From contig JABHSO010000220.1 in NCBI GenBank assembly GCA_018669845.1, positions 1-64,000 on the forward strand: a stretch of 64,000 nucleotides of DNA. The letters are read 5' to 3'. The position numbers and the translations under genes were made by a program. Under the pieces are notes generated by a model, which saw nothing but the letters and a program-made list of their open reading frames with translations, was not told where the DNA came from and did not search any database. The DNA is from Gammaproteobacteria bacterium (GTDB lineage Bacteria > Pseudomonadota > Gammaproteobacteria > GCA-001735895). This document shows positions 8,269-18,260 of this stretch, piece by piece; positions within the stretch are counted from its first letter, which is position 1, and the number at the start of each line of letters is the position of its first letter.

Positions 8269-9470
8269 AAACTATCAGACAGTCCGTCAGCCCAGTGAAT
8301 AGCCTGCAGGTATATATCAGAAAGCTCAGTTAAGCCCAGTTCCCCAAAACTGACCAGGCCAAAATCATTTCTCTCCATTGATAACGTGCAGTTAAGAGCT
8401 TCTCCGAATATTCCTTTCTGCTCCAATAAGGCAGACATTGAATCCTCTGAAAGGGGCAATTCTTTCAGCAAAACATCTAACGGTTGATCCATCATTGCAT
8501 CCAGTGAAGAAAATAAACCCACTGTAAAAAAACTATCCGGTTTAGCAAGCCCCATGGATTTACCCAGTAGTTCGCAGCACCTGGCCCTGACAAGAGCCGT
8601 GGTTCCAAGTTCTACAGGTTTAGTGGAACCTGCTGCCAAAGCCATGATAGTTACCCAGTTTTTGATTGTCGATAAACCGAGTAACACGACAGCCTGCTGG
8701 ATAGAATCCACTTTAGTTCTCAAACCACTAACAGGTGAATTTATAAACTTTAAGACCTTATGACTCAATGAAACATCAGTGCTTATTATCTTGCTCAGCT
8801 CATCCACTTCTACTTCTGGATCATTAACTCTGGCAACCAGATTAAGAACAGCCAACTGATTTGGACTAATGGATTTAGCCGTTATAACTTTGGGTTTAGA
8901 GAAAAAATAGCCCTGAAAGTAATCAAAGTTAAGCTCTTTTAAAAACTCAAACTCTTCATAAGTTTCGACTTTTTCAGCCAGTAACTTTAAATTATAAGAT
9001 TTTAATTTTTTTACATGCTTTATAATTTCTTCATTATTTAGAGCGGTAATATCTATTTTAATAATGTCTGAAATAACTATAAAAGGATCAAACTTGCTGT
9101 CATAAATAAAATCATCTAGAGCGATTGTAAAACCTCTCTTTTTTAATAATGTTAATGCATTAATAATTTCATCAGTTGGCTCAATATCCTCTAAAACTTC
9201 GAGAACCAGTTGATCAGCCGGTGCAAGCAATATCAAGTCAGGATTAGAAAGAAATGTTTTTGTGAGATTAATAAAAGCCTTGTTAGACCCAACTAAATTT
9301 TCCAGGCCAATATCAACAAAACAGTTCATTAAAACCTGGGAAGTTGCACTATCACCATCAATTACCCGTGCATCTGATGACTTACCATCATTCCTAAATA
9401 ATAACTCATACGCAAACACATTCATGTTTTGATCGAAAATAGGTTGTCGACCGATAAATATGTCTGCCAT
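8265..9470 (-). CDS. EAL-like and HDOD signalling protein (YuxH type)
   Basis: A 401-residue two-domain protein. Residues 1-200 are EAL-like, starting IGRQPIFDQNMNVFAYELLFRN. The strand that should read EAL is ELL and downstream motifs are DDFIYD and AEKVET. Residues 205-395 are an HDOD domain, including the SIQQAVVLLGLSTIKNW helix. In this YuxH-like family the EAL part is usually inactive as a c-di-GMP phosphodiesterase but may bind nucleotides or partners. HDOD domains occur in regulatory proteins without metal ligands. Function is therefore a signalling guess. It stands alone between maf and sppA. Confidence 0.88.
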   Translation of the reverse strand: MADIFIGRQPIFDQNMNVFAYELLFRNDGKSSDARVIDGDSATSQVLMNCFVDIGLENLVGSNKAFINLTKTFLSNPDLILLAPADQLVLEVLEDIEPTDEIINALTLLKKRGFTIALDDFIYDSKFDPFIVISDIIKIDITALNNEEIIKHVKKLKSYNLKLLAEKVETYEEFEFLKELNFDYFQGYFFSKPKVITAKSISPNQLAVLNLVARVNDPEVEVDELSKIISTDVSLSHKVLKFINSPVSGLRTKVDSIQQAVVLLGLSTIKNWVTIMALAAGSTKPVELGTTALVRARCCELLGKSMGLAKPDSFFTVGLFSSLDAMMDQPLDVLLKELPLSEDSMSALLEQKGIFGEALNCTLSMERNDFGLVSFGELGLTELSDIYLQAIHWADGLSDSF

Positions 9471-9644
9471 GTAGAGTACCTGTTAGTGGTTAAAATATTA
9501 AGTTTGCAGAATTCCCATGAGAACTGAATCAACTGCGTTGCTGTTTTTAATTAATGTAGTTCAAAAAGGGATATTAGAAATTATTCTATTCAGAATTGAC
9601 TAACTTACATATAGCAACTAAAGCCCTGTATTCTCTGTATAACA

Positions 9645-9692
9645 AATCTCTGGGCTACTTTCTAATAGCTTATATAAATGAGCCCAGAGATT
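9645..9692. repeat. 12-bp perfect inverted repeat downstream of sppA
   Basis: AATCTCTGGGCT (9645-9656) is inverted as AGCCCAGAGATT (9681-9692), with a 24-base AT-rich loop. It lies about 45 bases past the sppA stop in a 267-base gap (9471-9737) that holds no gene. No clear T-run follows on either strand, so it is a weak terminator candidate. It might instead protect an mRNA end or belong to a small RNA. Confidence 0.5.
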
Positions 9693-9737
9693 ATATATGG
9701 AGTGTAGTTATAGATTTTAATTTTGGTAGTAAAAGAA

Positions 9738-10745
9738 TTATAAAATACTTAACTTATTTCCCAGTTGTGTCGTAAAAGCATGACTAAATGCAGCTCCCAC
9801 GCGTTCAGCCAATCTATCAAGTAAAAGATCTTTAGATGTGAAATCCACGATATCCTCTTCTTCTATAACATTACGGGCTATATATTCACTGCTGCCATAA
9901 CCATCAACAAGCCCTAGTTTTATAGCTTCTTCTCCAGACCAGATTAATCCACTGAACAAACCGGGTTGATCTTTTAAACGATCTCCACGACCTTCTTTAA
10001 CTGCGGTTATAAAGTGTTGATGAACCTGATCCAGCATATCCTGCAAATGCTGTTTCTGTTTTTCATTTGATGGTAAGAATGGATCCATTAAGCCCTTATT
10101 CTCTCCAGCTGTTAACAGGCGTCTCTCAATACCCATTTTTTCTATTAAGCCAACAAGTCCAAAGCTATCCATTCTCACACCAATTGAACCTACAAGACTC
10201 GATTTGTTAACATAAATTTTATCCGCAGCTGAAGCTACAAAGTATCCGCCAGATGCGGCAATGTCTGAAACAACAACATACATGGGTATGTCTTCATGTT
10301 CTTTTCTAAGACGTTTAATTTCATTATAAATATCTGATGATTGAACCGGTGAACCGCCAGGAGAGTTTATCTCCAGAATGACTCCAGCAGTATCCTCATC
10401 TTCAAAAGCCTTCTGCAATCCATTGATGATATTTTCAGCACTGGCTTTTTCTCCACTAGCAATAACACCAGGCATTTTAACCAGGGCAGTATGCTTTCCT
10501 GAACCATCCTTTTCTACTTTCAGCACATCAAAGTCATTGATATCAACAGTCAGTAATAAAAGTGGTGTTAAATATAAAAATGTAAGAAGAATAAAAAATA
10601 TACGCCAGCGACGCCCACGTCTTTGTTCATTGATGGCAGCAAATGCCAACCTTTGTACGATAGCTTCATATTCCTTTTTTGATTCGTCTGCTACTCTTTG
10701 AGTTACATCAATAGTATCAGTATAAGCGGTGTCTTTTTGGCTCAT
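9738..10745 (-). CDS. sppA: Signal peptide peptidase SppA, single-domain S49 family
   Basis: A 335-residue membrane-anchored serine protease that degrades cleaved signal peptides. One transmembrane helix lies at about 48-66 after a basic cytoplasmic tail. The catalytic dyad is visible: S165 in SDIAASGGYF and K217 in GENKGLM. Their 52-residue spacing is that of the short Bacillus-type SppA rather than the duplicated E. coli enzyme. The conserved ILEINSPGGSPVQSSDIY is at about 123-140. It follows the HAD phosphatase by 11 bases on the same strand, so the two are probably cotranscribed with rluC. Confidence 0.93.
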   Translation of the reverse strand: MSQKDTAYTDTIDVTQRVADESKKEYEAIVQRLAFAAINEQRRGRRWRIFFILLTFLYLTPLLLLTVDINDFDVLKVEKDGSGKHTALVKMPGVIASGEKASAENIINGLQKAFEDEDTAGVILEINSPGGSPVQSSDIYNEIKRLRKEHEDIPMYVVVSDIAASGGYFVASAADKIYVNKSSLVGSIGVRMDSFGLVGLIEKMGIERRLLTAGENKGLMDPFLPSNEKQKQHLQDMLDQVHQHFITAVKEGRGDRLKDQPGLFSGLIWSGEEAIKLGLVDGYGSSEYIARNVIEEEDIVDFTSKDLLLDRLAERVGAAFSHAFTTQLGNKLSIL

Positions 10746-10756
10746 ATATATTCTCC

Positions 10757-11407
10757 TTAGACGTATTGAGACAACTGGTTTATTGCATCAATAAAATGAG
10801 TTGGATTACTATTTTCAAGGTGCTTTTTATCGTGCATTCCATAAGTCACTGCAATTGAATCCATTTTAATGTTATTAGCCATGTCCATATCGAAACTGGT
10901 ATCTCCAACCATAATGGCCTTACTGGATTCCAGATCAAGATCGGTCAGTATTTCATCCAACATTAGCGGATCAGGTTTTGAGCGAGTTTCATCGGCACAA
11001 CGAGTTATATGAAAGAAAGGTTCAAGCCCGGAAGACTGTAAAGCCATGTCTAGTCCATGTCGCCCTTTTCCGGTCGCAACTGCCAGGTAATAGCCATGGG
11101 CATGCAGATCTTTAATGACATCGGCAACACCATCAAATAATTCTGAGGCAGCTGTAGTTTCCTTGAAAAAATGAGTGCGGTAGCCATCGGCAACACGCTG
11201 GATAGTTTCTTTAGCAAGATTGGGAAACAGCACTTCAATAGCTTTAGAAAGACTTAAACCAATGATATGCCGTATATTTTGCACAGTAGGCATGGATAAA
11301 CCTTCATCGCTAATCGCCATTTGCAGGGTTTGTATGATATGTGCTTCCGAATCAATAATCGTTCCATCCCAGTCGAAAATTATTAAGTCGTATTTTTTAT
11401 TAGTCAT
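10757..11407 (-). CDS. HAD-IA phosphatase, Gph-like
   Basis: A 216-residue HAD-superfamily hydrolase. Motif I is DWDGTIIDSEAH near the N-terminus, the helical cap follows, motif II is VATGKGRHG, motif III is in RSKPDPLMLDEI and motif IV is MVGDTSFDMDMA. Phosphoglycolate phosphatase-like proteins have this layout. The substrate cannot be read from sequence. The location between rluC and sppA is common in gammaproteobacteria. Motif I reads DWDGT rather than the more frequent DFDGT, which is tolerated in the family. Confidence 0.9.
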   Translation of the reverse strand: MTNKKYDLIIFDWDGTIIDSEAHIIQTLQMAISDEGLSMPTVQNIRHIIGLSLSKAIEVLFPNLAKETIQRVADGYRTHFFKETTAASELFDGVADVIKDLHAHGYYLAVATGKGRHGLDMALQSSGLEPFFHITRCADETRSKPDPLMLDEILTDLDLESSKAIMVGDTSFDMDMANNIKMDSIAVTYGMHDKKHLENSNPTHFIDAINQLSQYV

Positions 11408-11445
11408 TAAACGGTACTTCTAATCCAGTTAAAGTTTATAAATAT

Positions 11446-12390
11446 TTAATGATGGGGGTTCTGTTTTAATTTTTTGAACTCCCAGGGTTCCGGTGCTTTT
11501 ATAAGCAAACTCTTAGTATGGTCATTTTCTGGAATTTCAAGCTCTGCAGCATGTAAAAGTAAACGACTACCCGATATTTTTTTTATTAACTTATCAAATA
11601 ATCTGTCTCCGTACTTCTGGTCTCCCCCTATTTCATGGTTTTGAGACTTACAGTGCACTCTAATCTGGTGTGTTCTACCGGTTAACAGTCTTATTTTTAA
11701 TAAGCTGTAATCAACTCCATTTTTTGAAAACAAAGTGACTTCTTTAATTTTCGTGTGAGCCTGCTGACCACGTTCATCAACAAAAACCTTTCTTTCGCCG
11801 TTGGACATGGTTTGTTTTAACAGAGGGAGCTGGATGTCTTTAACTGATCTATCCCAGTGACCTTTTACTATAGCGAGGTAGGTTTTGGTTAACTTCTGTG
11901 ATTTGAATAAGTTTTGCATAGCCAGCAAACCTTGTCTTGTCTTGGCAAATAGCAGGCACCCACTGGTATCTCTGTCGAGACGATGTACCAGTTCAATATC
12001 ACTATTTCTTAACTCTCTTAGAACATCGATAGCACCATAACGTAAGCCTGAACCTGAATGAACGGCCAGCCCTGATGGTTTATTTAAAATAATAATACTT
12101 TTATTTTCAAATAAAATGGCGTCATTGACCTTTACCAGTAGATCTTGAGGAATAACAACGGGCGTATCGTCAGTTGGTTCAAGTTTTACAGGTGGGATTC
12201 TGACCCTGTCACCAATGCACAATTTATATTCAGGTTTGATTCTTTTTTTATTAACTCTCACCTCACCTTTACGAATAATTCGATAAAGACGACTACGAGG
12301 TAAGTTTTTTAAAGTTTTAATAAGAAAGTTGTCAATTCTCTGTCCCTCCTGGGATTCAGTAATATCAACAAACTGAACTTTAGAATTCAT
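11446..12390 (-). CDS. rluC: 23S rRNA pseudouridine synthase RluC
   Basis: A 314-residue RluA-family pseudouridine synthase. An S4 RNA-binding domain lies at about 15-75 (IDNFLIKTLKNLPRSRLYRIIRKGEVRVN). The catalytic motif HRLDRDTSGCLLFAKT supplies the active aspartate. The C-terminal RTHQIRVH motif is also conserved. E. coli RluC modifies 23S rRNA positions 955, 2504 and 2580; divergence from rne, as in E. coli, supports the RluC assignment over other RluA relatives. Confidence 0.94.
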   Translation of the reverse strand: MNSKVQFVDITESQEGQRIDNFLIKTLKNLPRSRLYRIIRKGEVRVNKKRIKPEYKLCIGDRVRIPPVKLEPTDDTPVVIPQDLLVKVNDAILFENKSIIILNKPSGLAVHSGSGLRYGAIDVLRELRNSDIELVHRLDRDTSGCLLFAKTRQGLLAMQNLFKSQKLTKTYLAIVKGHWDRSVKDIQLPLLKQTMSNGERKVFVDERGQQAHTKIKEVTLFSKNGVDYSLLKIRLLTGRTHQIRVHCKSQNHEIGGDQKYGDRLFDKLIKKISGSRLLLHAAELEIPENDHTKSLLIKAPEPWEFKKLKQNPHH

Positions 12391-12840
12391 TTTTTAGTTT
12401 CACTTTAATTTGATGCCCGATTAATTGTGAGCGGTTCTATGAAGGTTTTTTCAGGATTTTATAGAATAATCATACTAATGATTGCAGATAGCCAACAGTA
12501 TTGATATATTTACAAGTTGTTGTGATCCACCCTATAAGAAAATTTTTCTTAGGTAAAATATATAATATTGGCACATCACACAGATTTTTTTTCGTAAATG
12601 CGAAATATTTAAATATACGCCTTTACGATTTTCGACCTTTCAATATATAAAGGTCATAGTTTAACCTAATCGCTATGTACAGTCTCATAATTATCCATCT
12701 GTTTATAGAACTCTTATTTAATGTTAAATCGTTGGTGACTACACCACGTCCATTGGTTCAAAATCAGACAAATCATGCCCCTTCGCGCTATTTAAAGCGC
12801 GTTAGCTGTACTTTGCGCTTTACTCAAGGCAAATCAATCA
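12391..12840 (+). promoter_or_regulatory. Divergent rluC/rne region with long rne leader
   Basis: 450 bases separate the divergent rluC and rne starts, with no convincing gene. In E. coli the long rne 5' untranslated region lets RNase E control its own mRNA. Here a hairpin CGCGCT-ATTTAA-AGCGCG (12784-12801) lies 40 bases before the rne start, inside an AT-rich leader. Autoregulation is inferred from that parallel and not shown. No unambiguous promoter was identified by eye. Confidence 0.5.
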
Positions 12841-15624
12841 ATGAAAAGAATTTTAATCAATGCCACTCAGGCAGAAGAATTACGCGTGGCCATGGTCAAT
12901 GGTCAGCTGTTATACGATCTAGATATAGAAGTTCCTTCTAGGGAACAGAAAAAATCAAATATCTACAAAGGTGTTATTACCCGAGTAGAACCCAGTCTCG
13001 AAGCCGCTTTTGTAAACTATGGCGCTGAACGTCATGGCTTTCTTCCATTTAAAGAAATATCCCGTAACTATTTTGCCAAAGATGCAAAAAGTGAAAACGG
13101 TCGATATAATATTAAAGATGCTGTTAAAGAAGGCCAGGAAATAATCATCCAGGTTGAAAAAGAAGAACGCGGAAATAAAGGCGCAGCATTAACCAGTTTC
13201 ATCAGTCTTGCAGGTCGCTTTTTGGTCGCCATGCCTCAAAACCCACGTGCTGGTGGCGTTTCCCGACGAATCGAAGGTGAAGAACGTGATCATATTAGAA
13301 AAGTCATGTCTGAACTCGACATGCCAAAAGGTATGGGTGTTATTGCTCGTACTGCAGGTGTTGGTCGCAGTACTGAAGAAATGCAGTGGGACCTCGACTA
13401 TTTAAATCAATTATGGTCCGCTGTAGAACAAGCTGCCAGTGAAAAAGCTGCCCCCTTCCTTATTTACCAGGAAAGTGACATCGTCATTCGGGCTTTAAGA
13501 GATCATTACAAATCAGATATCGGTGAAATCATCATCGATTCACAGACTGCATTCGATCGTGCACATGAGTTTATGTCCATGGTCATGCCTAATGCGCTGC
13601 ATAAACTGAAAAAGTTTGATGACAGTTTACCTTTGTTTAATCGTTATCAAATTGAAAATCAAATCGAATCAGCATTTGCTCGAGAAGTAACACTCTCTTC
13701 AGGCGGCGCTATCGTTATCGACCATACAGAAGCTCTCATTTCAATTGATATAAACTCAGCCCGAGCAACCAAAGGCAGCAATATTGAAGACACTGCTTTA
13801 AATACTAACCTGGAAGCAGCCGATGAGATTGCTCGTCAGTTACGGATTCGTGATTTAGGTGGTCTGGTAGTAATTGATTTCATTGACATGATGAAAAACA
13901 AGAATCAACGTGAAGTTGAGCAACGATTACGCAATGCTGTTTACGAAGATCGAGCGCGTGTTCAAATCGGTCGGATATCACGTTTTGGTTTACTTGAAAT
14001 GTCACGCCAACGCCTACGTCCATCCATTGGAGAATCCAGCCAGATAGTGTGCCCTCGTTGTTCCGGTCAAGGCAGTATTCGCGACATAGAATCATTATCA
14101 CTTTCTGTCTTAAGGTTACTGGAAGAAGATGCTCTCAAAGAGAATACAGGTCGAATTGTAGCCAGGTTACCCGTTGAGTGTGCTACTTACCTGCTTAACG
14201 AGAAACGCACAAAGTTAGCTGAAATTGAAGATAGGAATAAAGTTCATTGCGTTATCGTTCCAGATCCTAATCTCGAAACACCTCATTTCGAAATAGAACG
14301 CGTACGTGATAATGATACACTTCGTCATGAATCAAGTTACAAAAGCTCTTATGAGATGGCTTCTGAAGATGCACCCAGTTACACCCCCGAAGCAAATAAA
14401 GCTTCTCCTGTAGCAACCCAAACGGCCGCTGTTCAACGTATAACGCCCCCTGCCCCTAAACCGCAAGCTATTGTTCCCGAAGAGAAGGTCAAAGAGGCCG
14501 GCATTATTAGCAAGGTAATTAGTGCTATTTTTGGATCTACTGAGAAAGAAGAAGAGACAAAGCAACCTGAAAGAAAGCAGAATACCAACCGAAATCGTCG
14601 ACCTAATAATCGTAATCGAAATCGATCCTCACAAAACAGGAATCGTAACAACCAGAGGAATAATCAAAAAAACACTCAGGATAATGCACAGGCTGGCACT
14701 CAGAAAAACCAGAAAAGTCAGAGAAACCAGAAAAATACTCAGCAAAACAGCCAGAGAAAAAACACAACTGACGCTAAAACCAATGTTTCTCCAGCTGAAG
14801 ATTCAAATAAACAGCCACAGCAGGATAATAAAGCCGACAATCAAAAGCGTCCGCAAAAATCGCGTAATCCACGTAACCGTAATGCTAATCGACGCAATTC
14901 AGGGAATCGTCAACAAAAGCCAGAACAAGCCAAACCTGATGTAGATGGTAATACGGTAGCGCCTCAGGAAGCTACTACCACCAAATCTCAAACAGATAAT
15001 AAGGTTGAGAGTAATGACACTACAAAAGCTCCAAGAGGTGTTAGGAGTAACCCTGCAAGATCAGGACAGCCAAGGCAACGAAGAAATGAAAATGTAAATA
15101 AAAAGCCATCCCAGCAGGAAGGAAGCGCTCCACAGAATGCAGAAACTGCTCCACCTAAACAGGAAGCTAAACCGGTAAACAAAACTAACTCTGACGATAA
15201 AAAGCCACAGTCAAATCAGCCTCCACAGGATAAGACTGCACAGGTCGTGAAAGAGAAACCTCCAGTGAAAGCTACAGCTCCAAAGGCCGAAAAGCCAGCC
15301 CAGGAACCTGTGATCAAAAAGCCGGATACAGCTATAAAGCCGACTGAGACTAAAACAACAAGACCTGCCTCTGACAAGAAAGTTGACTCTAAGCCATCAA
15401 CTGCAAAGCCAGCTGACAATGCAGCAAACTCGCAAAAGGCTAAACCGGCACAGGCATCAGAACCAGCAAAGAAACCTGCAGTAAAACCTGCTTCTGCAAA
15501 GGCTAAACCAGAGGTTAGTGAACAGAAAGCAAAACCTGTACAAGCTGAAAAGAAGGTACCAAAAGTTAAACCAGATCCTGCACCTGCTCCAATAGCAAGT
15601 AAAGAATCAGAAACCAAAAGCTAG
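12841..15624 (+). CDS. rne: Ribonuclease E
   Basis: RNase E is the endonuclease that starts mRNA decay and processes rRNA and tRNA, and the scaffold of the degradosome. The protein has 927 residues. It begins [21 protein letters not shown], aligned with E. coli from residue 1. The S1 domain is at about 36-119. Catalytic D303 and D346 and zinc-link C404 and C407 (CPRCSGQG) fall at exactly the E. coli numbering. From about 510 onward the sequence becomes low complexity: first R/N/Q-rich ([14 protein letters not shown]), then K/P/A-rich. An amphipathic KVISAIFG at about 559 may be a membrane-targeting segment. Degradosome partner sites cannot be identified by eye. Confidence 0.97.
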   Translation: MKRILINATQAEELRVAMVNGQLLYDLDIEVPSREQKKSNIYKGVITRVEPSLEAAFVNYGAERHGFLPFKEISRNYFAKDAKSENGRYNIKDAVKEGQEIIIQVEKEERGNKGAALTSFISLAGRFLVAMPQNPRAGGVSRRIEGEERDHIRKVMSELDMPKGMGVIARTAGVGRSTEEMQWDLDYLNQLWSAVEQAASEKAAPFLIYQESDIVIRALRDHYKSDIGEIIIDSQTAFDRAHEFMSMVMPNALHKLKKFDDSLPLFNRYQIENQIESAFAREVTLSSGGAIVIDHTEALISIDINSARATKGSNIEDTALNTNLEAADEIARQLRIRDLGGLVVIDFIDMMKNKNQREVEQRLRNAVYEDRARVQIGRISRFGLLEMSRQRLRPSIGESSQIVCPRCSGQGSIRDIESLSLSVLRLLEEDALKENTGRIVARLPVECATYLLNEKRTKLAEIEDRNKVHCVIVPDPNLETPHFEIERVRDNDTLRHESSYKSSYEMASEDAPSYTPEANKASPVATQTAAVQRITPPAPKPQAIVPEEKVKEAGIISKVISAIFGSTEKEEETKQPERKQNTNRNRRPNNRNRNRSSQNRNRNNQRNNQKNTQDNAQAGTQKNQKSQRNQKNTQQNSQRKNTTDAKTNVSPAEDSNKQPQQDNKADNQKRPQKSRNPRNRNANRRNSGNRQQKPEQAKPDVDGNTVAPQEATTTKSQTDNKVESNDTTKAPRGVRSNPARSGQPRQRRNENVNKKPSQQEGSAPQNAETAPPKQEAKPVNKTNSDDKKPQSNQPPQDKTAQVVKEKPPVKATAPKAEKPAQEPVIKKPDTAIKPTETKTTRPASDKKVDSKPSTAKPADNAANSQKAKPAQASEPAKKPAVKPASAKAKPEVSEQKAKPVQAEKKVPKVKPDPAPAPIASKESETKS

Positions 15625-15636
15625 ACTGTTCCTATT

Positions 15637-15673
15637 TATCCCGTCTTTTTGTTAAAACAATAAAGACGGGATA
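15637..15673. terminator. Hairpin between the convergent rne and 127-residue genes
   Basis: TATCCCGTCTTT (15637-15648) pairs with AAAGACGGGATA (15662-15673). An inner TTGTT/AACAA extends the stem with one bulged T and a two-base loop. It lies 13 bases after rne and 11 before the stop of the opposing gene, the usual position for a shared terminator. The T-run is inside the stem, not after it, so efficiency is uncertain. Confidence 0.65.
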
Positions 15674-15683
15674 ATTCTAATAT

Positions 15684-16067
15684 TTATATCGTCAGTAGTT
15701 TTTCTATCTGATCTGGGCTTGTAGGGTGAACCAAAATTGCATGAACCGGAAAATCCAGCTCATGCAGTACATTGACAAATTTTTTCTCTGACTTTTCAAC
15801 CAGAACAATCACCCTGGTTTCTGGTGAATATTTTTGTAAACTGACAAACAAAACATCCAGATTTGATTTTGCAACTCCACTGTAATTAGAGTTGTAGGCA
15901 TAAAAAAACTCCGCCACGATAAACTTGACTGGTTGCTTCTTAATAATGCTTATTGCCTTACGAATGCTGTTAACCTTTGTTTCTGTTAGGCCATTTTTTT
16001 GATACAAATCACTATAATTAGGGTGTAGTGTTGATTCTACAATTGATACGAGAGTTGTTTGTGTCAT
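15684..16067 (-). CDS. Uncharacterised 127-residue protein
   Basis: I do not recognise this protein. It has no signal peptide or membrane helix. The second half alternates hydrophobic strands and helices (VKFIVAEFF, LDVLFVSL, TRVIVLVEKSEKKFV, VHAILVHPTSPDQIEKLL). That pattern, with a terminal Pxxxxxxxxxx-LL helix, resembles the second half of a response-regulator receiver fold, but the acidic pair and a clear phospho-acceptor are missing. If related, it would be a pseudo-receiver. It is convergent with rne and divergent from ygiQ, 48 bases away. Confidence 0.65.
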   Translation of the reverse strand: MTQTTLVSIVESTLHPNYSDLYQKNGLTETKVNSIRKAISIIKKQPVKFIVAEFFYAYNSNYSGVAKSNLDVLFVSLQKYSPETRVIVLVEKSEKKFVNVLHELDFPVHAILVHPTSPDQIEKLLTI

Positions 16068-16115
16068 CCAAATTCCTGAGATTTATCTTTATATTTTACA
16101 ATACCATTCTAACCG

Positions 16116-18260
16116 ATGACTGACTCACAACCTAAAAAGCTATTCTCCTATCGAAAATTTTGGGCTCATCGATTTGGCTCTGCACCAGAACTACCAATGA
16201 CTCGTGCAGAAATGGATGAATTAGGGTGGGATAGTTGCGATATTATTATCGTAACCGGTGATGCCTATATTGATCATCCAAGTTTTGGAATGGCAGTTAC
16301 CGGTAGATTACTGGAATCACAGGGATTTCGTGTTGGAATTATTGCGCAACCAGACTGGAATGATTTATCCAGTTTAACAGCTCTAGGTAAACCGAATCTA
16401 TTTTTTGGTGTAACAGCCGGAAATATGGATTCACTGGTCAATAATTATACTGCAGATAGAAAAATTCGTAATGATGATGCCTATACCCCACATGCTATCG
16501 CAGGAAAGAGACCTGATCGAGCTGTCATCGTTTATAGCCAGAAGCTACGTGAAGCCTTTGACAATTCGACGATAGTTATAGGTGGAATTGAAGCCAGCTT
16601 ACGCCGTATTGCTCATTTTGATTACTGGTCCGATAAAATCAGACACTCAATTTTATTTGATGCCCAGGCTGATATGTTGCTTTATGGCAATGCTGAACGC
16701 GCTTTAGTGGACCTCGCTCATCGACTTGCTGGCAACGAAGATATAAAACAAATTACTGATATTCGTGGCACGTCATTTTTGCTGGATGAAATTCCAGCTG
16801 CCTGGTCAGTCATCAATTCAACCCAATTAGATACGCCTGGTGAAATTGAAAAAGTAGTAAGCCCTTATGAGGAAATTGTCGAATGTGACAAAAGCTCATC
16901 CAGTGAAGTAAAGGTTGATTTTAAACTTAAAAAACAGATCCTGGATCGTACTAATACTGTTATAAAAATCCCCAGTTATGAACAAGTTTCAAGCAGTAAA
17001 CCATTATATGCACACACCTCTAGAGTATTTCATTTAGAAACCAATCCTGGTAACGCTCGCGCACTTGTTCAAGCTCATGGAAAACAGTTAGTCTGGCTTA
17101 ACCCTCCACCTGTGCCTCTTGAAACCGATGAACTGGATCAAGTTTTTGAATTACCCTATGCCCGCCAGCCACATTCCAGTTATGGTGATGCAAGAATACC
17201 TGCGTGGGAAATGATACGTCATTCAATAAATATAATGCGTGGTTGCTTTGGAGGGTGTACGTTTTGTTCAATTACGGAGCACGAAGGAAGAATCATTCAG
17301 AGCCGATCTGAAGGCTCGATCATAAGAGAAATTGAAACCATTCGTGATACTGACCCTCACTTTAAAGGGCATATATCTGATGTAGGTGGTCCTACTGCCA
17401 ATATGTACCGGATGCAATGCAAAAGCAAAGAAATTGAACAGTCCTGTCGACGTTTATCCTGTGTGTATCCCGGTATTTGTAAAAACATGAATACAGACCA
17501 TGGCCCTCTAATAAAACTTTATCAACATGCACGTCAGCTTAAAGGTATAAAACGAATCCATGTGGCTTCAGGGTTACGCTATGACCTCGCGGTTGAGTCA
17601 CCTGAATATATCAAAGAACTGGTTGCTCATCATGTGGGTGGGTATTTAAAAATTGCTCCCGAACATTCTGAGCAAGGTCCCCTGTCTAAAATGATGAAAC
17701 CGGGAATTGGCAGCTACGATAAATTTAAAAAGCTGTTTGACAAGTTCTCTAAAGAAGCCGGAAAAGAACAGTATTTAATACCCTATTTCATCAGTGCACA
17801 CCCCGGTACAACTGATACAGATATGATGAATTTAGCAATATGGCTAAAACAGAATAATTTCAGGCTGGATCAGGTTCAGGCTTTTATTCCAACACCCCTT
17901 GCCATCGCATCAGCAATGTATCACACCGGGAAAAATCCTCTTAAAAAGGTCAACCATCGTTCAGAAAAAGTGAGAGTTATTAATAAACCCGAGCAGCGAA
18001 CTTTGCATAAGGCCTTTTTGCGTTATCATGATCCTGAAAACTGGCCTTTATTACGTGATGCTCTTAAAAATATGGGACGCTCAGATTTGATAGGCAATGG
18101 TAAAAACCATTTAATCCCGGCATGGCAACCCACTAAGCCGAACGATGATAATAAACATAGCGGGCAAAAGAAAAGGCAGTATTCAAAAAATACTGCCTTC
18201 AATAAAAAGTCACGGACGTCAGAGCAAAAACGACGCCATTCTTTTCAGAAAAAGAATTAG
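16116..18260 (+). CDS. ygiQ: YgiQ family radical SAM protein
   Basis: A 714-residue member of the YgiQ family (UPF0313). The radical SAM cluster motif is C377-x3-C381-x2-C384 in GCFGGCTFC, followed by SITEHEGR. The N-terminal part (about 1-350) carries the family-specific region, with [21 protein letters not shown] near the start. A lysine/arginine-rich tail of about 40 residues ends the protein. The reaction catalysed is unknown. A minus-strand terminator for ompH/skp appears to be embedded in the codons of the basic tail. Confidence 0.94.
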   Translation: MTDSQPKKLFSYRKFWAHRFGSAPELPMTRAEMDELGWDSCDIIIVTGDAYIDHPSFGMAVTGRLLESQGFRVGIIAQPDWNDLSSLTALGKPNLFFGVTAGNMDSLVNNYTADRKIRNDDAYTPHAIAGKRPDRAVIVYSQKLREAFDNSTIVIGGIEASLRRIAHFDYWSDKIRHSILFDAQADMLLYGNAERALVDLAHRLAGNEDIKQITDIRGTSFLLDEIPAAWSVINSTQLDTPGEIEKVVSPYEEIVECDKSSSSEVKVDFKLKKQILDRTNTVIKIPSYEQVSSSKPLYAHTSRVFHLETNPGNARALVQAHGKQLVWLNPPPVPLETDELDQVFELPYARQPHSSYGDARIPAWEMIRHSINIMRGCFGGCTFCSITEHEGRIIQSRSEGSIIREIETIRDTDPHFKGHISDVGGPTANMYRMQCKSKEIEQSCRRLSCVYPGICKNMNTDHGPLIKLYQHARQLKGIKRIHVASGLRYDLAVESPEYIKELVAHHVGGYLKIAPEHSEQGPLSKMMKPGIGSYDKFKKLFDKFSKEAGKEQYLIPYFISAHPGTTDTDMMNLAIWLKQNNFRLDQVQAFIPTPLAIASAMYHTGKNPLKKVNHRSEKVRVINKPEQRTLHKAFLRYHDPENWPLLRDALKNMGRSDLIGNGKNHLIPAWQPTKPNDDNKHSGQKKRQYSKNTAFNKKSRTSEQKRRHSFQKKN
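18163..18199 (-). terminator. Terminator for the skp transcript inside the 3' end of ygiQ
   Basis: AAGGCAGTATT (18173-18183), loop CAAAA, AATACTGCCTT (18189-18199): a perfect 11-bp stem. Read on the minus strand it is followed by TTTTCTTTTG (18163-18172), an intrinsic terminator. It lies about 60 bases past the stop of the skp-like gene, which ends right at the ygiQ stop. Thus it is coding sequence for YgiQ on one strand and terminator on the other. Confidence 0.75.

Noticed and set aside
12675-12941. 88-codon frame in the rne leader
   Set aside because: It overlaps the rne start in another frame, and its composition is that of untranslated DNA.
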